This document shows, piece by piece, positions 20,532-24,313 of a stretch of 24,313 bases of DNA (positions are counted from its first letter, which is position 1; each line of letters begins with the position of its first letter). The stretch lies in NCBI GenBank assembly GCA_025349905.2, contig MU624783.1:1-24313 (forward strand), in the 5' to 3' direction. Position numbers and translations under genes: made by a program. This stretch comes from Blastocladiella britannica (Eukaryota; Blastocladiomycota; Blastocladiomycetes; Blastocladiales; Blastocladiaceae). Below the pieces are notes generated by a model that saw nothing but the letters and a program-made list of their open reading frames with translations, searched no databases and was not told the DNA's origin.

Positions 20532-21719
20532 ATGACTTGCAAACTTACAGTTGTCCTTGCTTCCATCGCTGCTCTTGCCGGGACCGTCGCACATGCACAT
20601 ATGATGATGTCTGGTATGCTATAATATTCAATTATTAGGATCCGCGTCATTAAATGACGAAATGGGAAAACAGTCCCGCCGCCGCGGCAGTGGAAGACCA
20701 ACCCGGGTCCAGGCGGCGAGATCGACTATAGCTACACTGCTCCACTCGGCGTGTTCCCGTGCAAGGTATTTTCCCCTTATCAGCAGATCAGACAGTTGGA
20801 TCAAACCACATTAAAGAATAGGGATACCCGGCACAAGCGCCTGTAACCACCGTAGAAGCCGGATCCAGTATTCCCGTGACGCTCTCCGGTGGCGCTCCAC
20901 ACGACGGTGGACATTGCCAGTTTGCGCTGTCGTACGACAACGACAAGACGTTTGTGGTGGTGTCGACGATCATCCGCGACTGCATGCGGTACGCCAACCC
21001 GGCGCAGCTGAGCGTGCCTATCCCACCCACCGCGCCGTCGGGCCGTGCGACACTTGCGTGGGCGTGGATCAATGCTGTTGGTATGTTTCTGACAAATATC
21101 CATGCAAGATCAAACACTGACATGGGCCAAAATAGGAAACCGCGAGTACTACATGAACTGCGCCGACATCCAGATCACGGGCGGGTCCGGTCCCTCTGGG
21201 TCGCTGATTGGTCCGCAGCTGCTGGTTGCCGACTTGCCCGGATCCGCATTCACATTCCCCGAGTTTGGCGGCAGTGCGCCGGACTACCGCGCCAAGTTTG
21301 ACGAGCGGCCGCTGATTACCGTTACTGGGAGTGGTGGTGGTGGTAGTGGTCCAGCGACTACTGCTACTGCGACCTCAGTGACGCCAAGTGCAACTGCGAC
21401 GACGACTGACGATGCGGTGGCCACTGTCACCGAGTATGTCACCAACACAGTGACCGTCACGGTAGTGGTTGATGACAAGACCGGTGCGACGACGACCGAT
21501 GGGCCCTCATCATACACACCCACCGCAACTTCAATTTCAACTCCAACTGCAATTTCAACGCCTATGGCGACTGAATGCGCTGCCGGCGCGTATGCGTGCT
21601 CGGCCGATGGCAGCCAGTACGGCCAGTGCGCCAACTCTGCGTGGGTCTGGCGCAATGCACCCGCTGGTACTCGTTGCGTGCCTGTCGGTGCAACTGGGAT
21701 CACCTGGGCTCACTTGTAA
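20532..21719 (+). CDS. Secreted AA11 lytic polysaccharide monooxygenase with C-terminal Cys-rich module
   Basis: A copper enzyme that oxidatively cleaves chitin. Exons 20532-20613, 20674-20765, 20822-21080 and 21136-21719 (introns 55-60 bp); 338 residues. The signal peptide (1-22) ends in Ala-His-Ala, so the mature protein starts with His23-Met, the first ligand of the histidine brace. The second ligand is His85 in APHDGGHCQFALSYD, and the axial tyrosine is in GNREYYMNCAD (Tyr150 likely). The FPCKGY and IPPTAPSG segments are typical of AA11. The catalytic domain ends at about 190. A Gly/Ser/Thr-rich linker follows, then a Cys module at about 288-330 (CAAGAYACSADG, QYGQC, W, AGTRC) that resembles the X278 module of other AA11 enzymes or CBM19 and probably binds chitin. 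Splicing is needed to join the signal peptide to the core. The gene lies between the cyclase and another secreted protein gene on the same strand. Confidence 0.93.
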
Positions 21720-21998
21720 GATTTGCTTCACGCTTTTTCACTTCTTCCCTTGACTAAACCATCCACTCAAACCCACCGTCGTCCATACAAGATCGACGCC
21801 AATACAATGCATTCCATAAAGAATATTGGAGGATCTGACCTCTGCGAGGAGCAAACACCGAAACGCCGCAACAACAATAAAATGCGAGGACTTCCCATCA
21901 AGCACGCCTGCTCACTTGCTTCAACCCCTCCTTGATCGTTCTTCAATATCTCGCTCTCTCAATATCCTGCGTCAACCCCAAAAAAATTGATACTCCAC
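21720..21998 (+). promoter_or_regulatory. 279-bp spacer between the two secreted-protein genes
   Basis: This spacer holds the LPMO 3' end and the promoter of the next gene. It is AT-richer than coding sequence, has a pyrimidine-rich stretch (CTCGCTCTCTC, about 21950-21960) and an A-rich leader (CCCCAAAAAAATTG) before the ATG. No TATA box or RNA gene is evident. Confidence 0.35.
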
Positions 21999-23898
21999 AT
22001 GAAGCTCCTCCTTGCCATTTCGCTTGCCGCGATCGTGCACACGGCCGTTGCTGCGCCTGCCGCGACGGTGTCCACTGTCGGCAGCTGCACGTTCGGAAAC
22101 TTTTTCATTCCATCCAAGAACGGCCAAGCGTCGATTTACGACAAGGGCTCTGCGGGAGCCGCGTGCGATTCGGTTTCGGGAACCTTCTCGGACATTACGG
22201 CTGCGCACAAGACCGATGCCACGCAGCGTTTGCGATCTTTTTTTTTTAAATGTTTTAAGAACAAATTTTGACAAGAAGCAATCAATCTAGTGATCGAGAA
22301 CTGCTTGGGCACTGGAAACTCTGCCTGGGTCAAGAGCTATGACGGGTTTGTACAAAGTTCACCCCCTCACCCTTGCAGATCTCTCATTCGATCTTCTGAT
22401 TCAATAGGAACACGTACGGCGTCAATGCCATTCGTCTCTACTCGAACGTACGTTATTTTTGAATCCCTAGTTGCTCGCTCGCAATTTTGGGATCTCAACA
22501 GCAAATTAACGCCTGCGAAAATATCAATGTTAGGGCGCGGTTGACCCCACCGAGAGCGAATCGTCGACCTTTGTTCCGATCTGCACCAAGAAGCGCACGT
22601 CAGACAACATCTATCCGGCGTTCACCACCAACTCCAAGTTGCGCAATATCAACCTGGCGAAGCCGATCCCGCGTGGCGACGCCGAGGCGGCGTGTGCGAC
22701 CAAGAACATGGTTTTGGCGGACCTGGCGGACGCTGACGGAACGTGGAATGCGGCTGCGATGCTGTTTTACAAGGCGGTGGTTGCTGGCGGCCAGGAGAGT
22801 ATTGCCCGCGCGTGGTTCAAGTCGTGGAACACCGATAAGTACACGGGCGCCGACGTGGCCATGACCATCAACACCGCGTACGAGGGCAAACAGGCGTCGG
22901 CGAACGCGTACACGGGCCAGCTGCTCGACAATGTGGTGTGCTTTGACCCCAACAACCCGCACCCGAGCTGCCCGGCCGACGCGCCCGAGGAAGAGTCGAC
23001 CAAGTGCGGCAAGGATGTGGAGGACGCTTCGTTGCCCGTTGGGACTCCGTGCACGTCCGGCGACCTGTACGCGGTCCCGCGTGACAAGCAGGGCGCGGTG
23101 ATGGTGGTGACCAGTTCCAAGCGCAAGGAAACCTGCGATGCGATCGGTATGAACGTGGCCATGGCGACCTCGTACAACAAGAACAACTTGTACAATGGTT
23201 TGTACCTGCATCTTTTTTTCTTCATTTACAAGGTTGCAATTACTGATACTTTGTCCTGCAGCCGTCAACACATGCGTTGGCTCCAACGGCAAGGCATGGG
23301 TCCAGGGCTATGACGGGTTCACGGCGCACAACTACGGCATGCTGGTGTGGGGCCCTCCTGCTGGCACTGACCAGGTACGAATTTCCATTCCCATTCCAAT
23401 CCATGACGAGCCGGATCAACATAACCCCTCCAATGTCATTTGATTCAACAGAAGGGCGCGATCACGGCCCCGATCAAGGACAAGTCGACGATCGACATGT
23501 ACCCGGTGCTGTGCGTGGCGCGTCCCGTGGACCGCGTGTTTGGGTGCGACGAGCATGACGGCAACTTGCGTGTGGTGTCGCTGTCGACGCCCGTGGCGCG
23601 CAAGGACGCGTCCAACGAGTGCCGCCGCCGGTGCATGGACTGGGCCGATCTCAAGGACATTGACGGGTCGTGGGTGTCGGCGGTCAGCCTGCTGTTTGAC
23701 AGTCTAGGCCCGCGCACGCGCGCGTGGTTCAAGTCGTGGAACGGTGATTCGTACCAGGGAACCAACGTGGCCATGTGGGGTGGTGACACGCCCAATGGCG
23801 CCGCCGCCAGCGCTTACAACGGTAAGCTGTCGACGGTCATTTGCAAGACGCGCCAGTCGTCGTCATCGGGTGGCATTCTGAAGCGGTCGGATCTGTGA
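21999..23898 (+). CDS. Secreted protein of four tandem Cys-bounded modules
   Basis: Exons 21999-22227, 22291-22345, 22408-22447, 22534-23197, 23262-23374 and 23452-23898; 515 residues. A signal peptide (about 1-19, ending AVAA) precedes four related modules at about 30-125, 125-244, 281-388 and 399-498. Each has an internal Cys before a helix, an aromatic core (AWVKSYDG, AWFKSWN, AWVQGYDG, AWFKSWN) followed by Tyr-Gly or Tyr-x-Gly, and a closing hydrophobic-Cys (VPIC, NVVC, PVLC, TVIC). Modules 2 and 4 also share LADL and LKDIDGSW-type segments. Introns 1 and 4 are both phase 1 four residues before the matching Cys, and introns 3 and 5 are both phase 0 after the core, so a two-module unit was duplicated. 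The last acceptor is ambiguous (CAGAAG). The pattern resembles C-type-lectin-like folds, but I cannot name the family. A surface or wall-binding role is inferred. Confidence 0.85.
22345..22407 (+). other. Intron present in module 1 but absent from module 3
   Basis: The intron (22346-22407, 62 bp) splits Asp-Gly in module 1. The matching place in module 3 reads straight through as GACGGGTTC (Asp-Gly-Phe), and the first bases of this intron, GACGG|GTTTGT, are nearly the same sequence. Coding bases of the duplicated unit may have become a donor site, or the reverse. Confidence 0.5.
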
Positions 23899-24122
23899 GA
23901 TTTGTTTGTTTTATGAAAGGTCTTTGAATTTGACTGATCGGCTGCGCACTGAACAGAGTTCAGGTGTTGGAATTCTGTGATGGAAGTGATGTGGAACAAA
24001 ACAAAACGTCCGTTTTATCGCCAACGGAATTCTTCAGTCCTTGTTTTTCCAGCACCAAACCAAGCTGTTTTTCTCGTTGCTTTTTCTTGCTGGAATTCCA
24101 CGAGCATTATCTCAGTCCGATC
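23899..24122. other. 3' region with clustered GGAATTC motifs
   Basis: This stretch, read with the next about 190 bp, contains GGAATTC at 23969-23975 and 24026-24032 and the palindrome GGAATTCC at 24092-24099 and 24131-24138. Four copies in 170 bp is far above chance for a 7-mer. The segment is otherwise AT-rich non-coding sequence after the tandem-module gene, probably its 3' end and the promoter of the next gene. Confidence 0.4.
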
Positions 24123-24313
24123 ATGCGACCGGAATTCCGAGCTATCATTCCAATCACTCTTCCATTTCGGCTGATTCATCAAGCGTCGTTGACTTCCCCT
24201 TGCGCGGGTGCTTCGCCAATCCATGCCCGCCCCGCCGTGCGTCCGAGGCCATCGGCCGCTTTCTTCCCGCCGCAGCTGACGAGCCCGACGCGCCCGATCC
24301 AACTGCTGGTTGA
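24123..24313 (+). CDS. Possible 5' end of a gene cut by the window edge
   Basis: From an ATG at 24123 the frame stays open to the end of the window (63 codons). Base composition turns GC-rich from about 24190, as in the coding regions here. The peptide is basic and Pro/Ser-rich with no acidic residue after position 4, a composition seen in mitochondrial presequences. A second frame without an upstream ATG is also open and ends in TGA at 24313, so the true frame is uncertain. No domain is visible. Confidence 0.25.
   Translation, partial: MRPEFRAIIPITLPFRLIHQASLTSPCAGASPIHARPAVRPRPSAAFFPPQLTSPTRPIQLLV

Noticed and set aside
24041..24313. A frame with a hydrophobic start (LFFSLLFLAG) that looked like a signal peptide
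   Set aside because: It has no ATG, begins in AT-rich promoter-like sequence and ends in TGA at the window edge. A frame starting at the ATG at 24123 is at least as likely.
1..24313. Transposons, CRISPR arrays, tRNA and rRNA genes
   Set aside because: I looked for terminal repeats, transposase motifs, regular direct repeats and tRNA-like arms in the spacers and found none I could support.

Overview
The window is a piece of a GC-rich, very compact fungal nuclear genome. The genes have short GT-AG introns (about 48-101 bp, usually with GTACGT or GTATGT donors), GC-rich coding sequence, AT-rich spacers of a few tens to a few hundred bases, and genes on both strands with nearly touching 3' ends. 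An AA11 chitin-active monooxygenase points to a fungus. A cyanobacterial-style GAF-GAF-PAS adenylate cyclase, a eukaryote-type urocanase and a possible axonemal protein suggest an early-diverging zoosporic lineage. Blastocladiomycota (Catenaria/Allomyces-like) is my best guess, by inference and not by any database match.

Layout, left to right: (1) on the minus strand, a peroxisomal-looking NUDT12/NPY1-type NAD(H) pyrophosphatase with N-terminal ankyrin repeats (15-1805); (2) divergently, urocanate hydratase in eight exons (2158-4630); (3) a nuclear protein with chromodomain-like and chromoshadow-like regions, HP1-type (4670-6082); (4) convergent to it, a class IV PLP enzyme best read as aminodeoxychorismate lyase (6104-6965); (5) only 27 bp away and divergent, lumazine synthase fused to an RRM-like domain (6993-8062); (6) a four-helix membrane protein on the minus strand (8101-9603); (7) divergent from it across an AT-rich island, a small protein with a CFAP107-like motif (9748-10632); (8) an 809-residue protein of unknown function on the minus strand (10735-13245); (9) eIF2A on the minus strand (13578-15391); (10) divergently, a 1375-residue class III adenylate cyclase (15850-20349); (11) a secreted AA11 LPMO with a C-terminal cysteine-rich module (20532-21719); (12) a secreted protein of four tandem cysteine-bounded modules (21999-23898); (13) a short tail with four GGAATTC motifs and possibly the start of another gene.

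The genes form no single pathway, as expected for a eukaryotic chromosome. Some neighbours suggest shared control: aminodeoxychorismate lyase (folate) and lumazine synthase (riboflavin) sit head to head on a tiny shared promoter, and both pathways start from GTP. The two secreted proteins at the right are in tandem and may both act at the cell surface or on chitin.

The exon models were built by hand from splice signals, reading phase and family alignment. Exons inside recognised families are firm. Start codons and the structures of the orphan genes are less certain. No tRNA, rRNA, CRISPR array or transposon was recognised.
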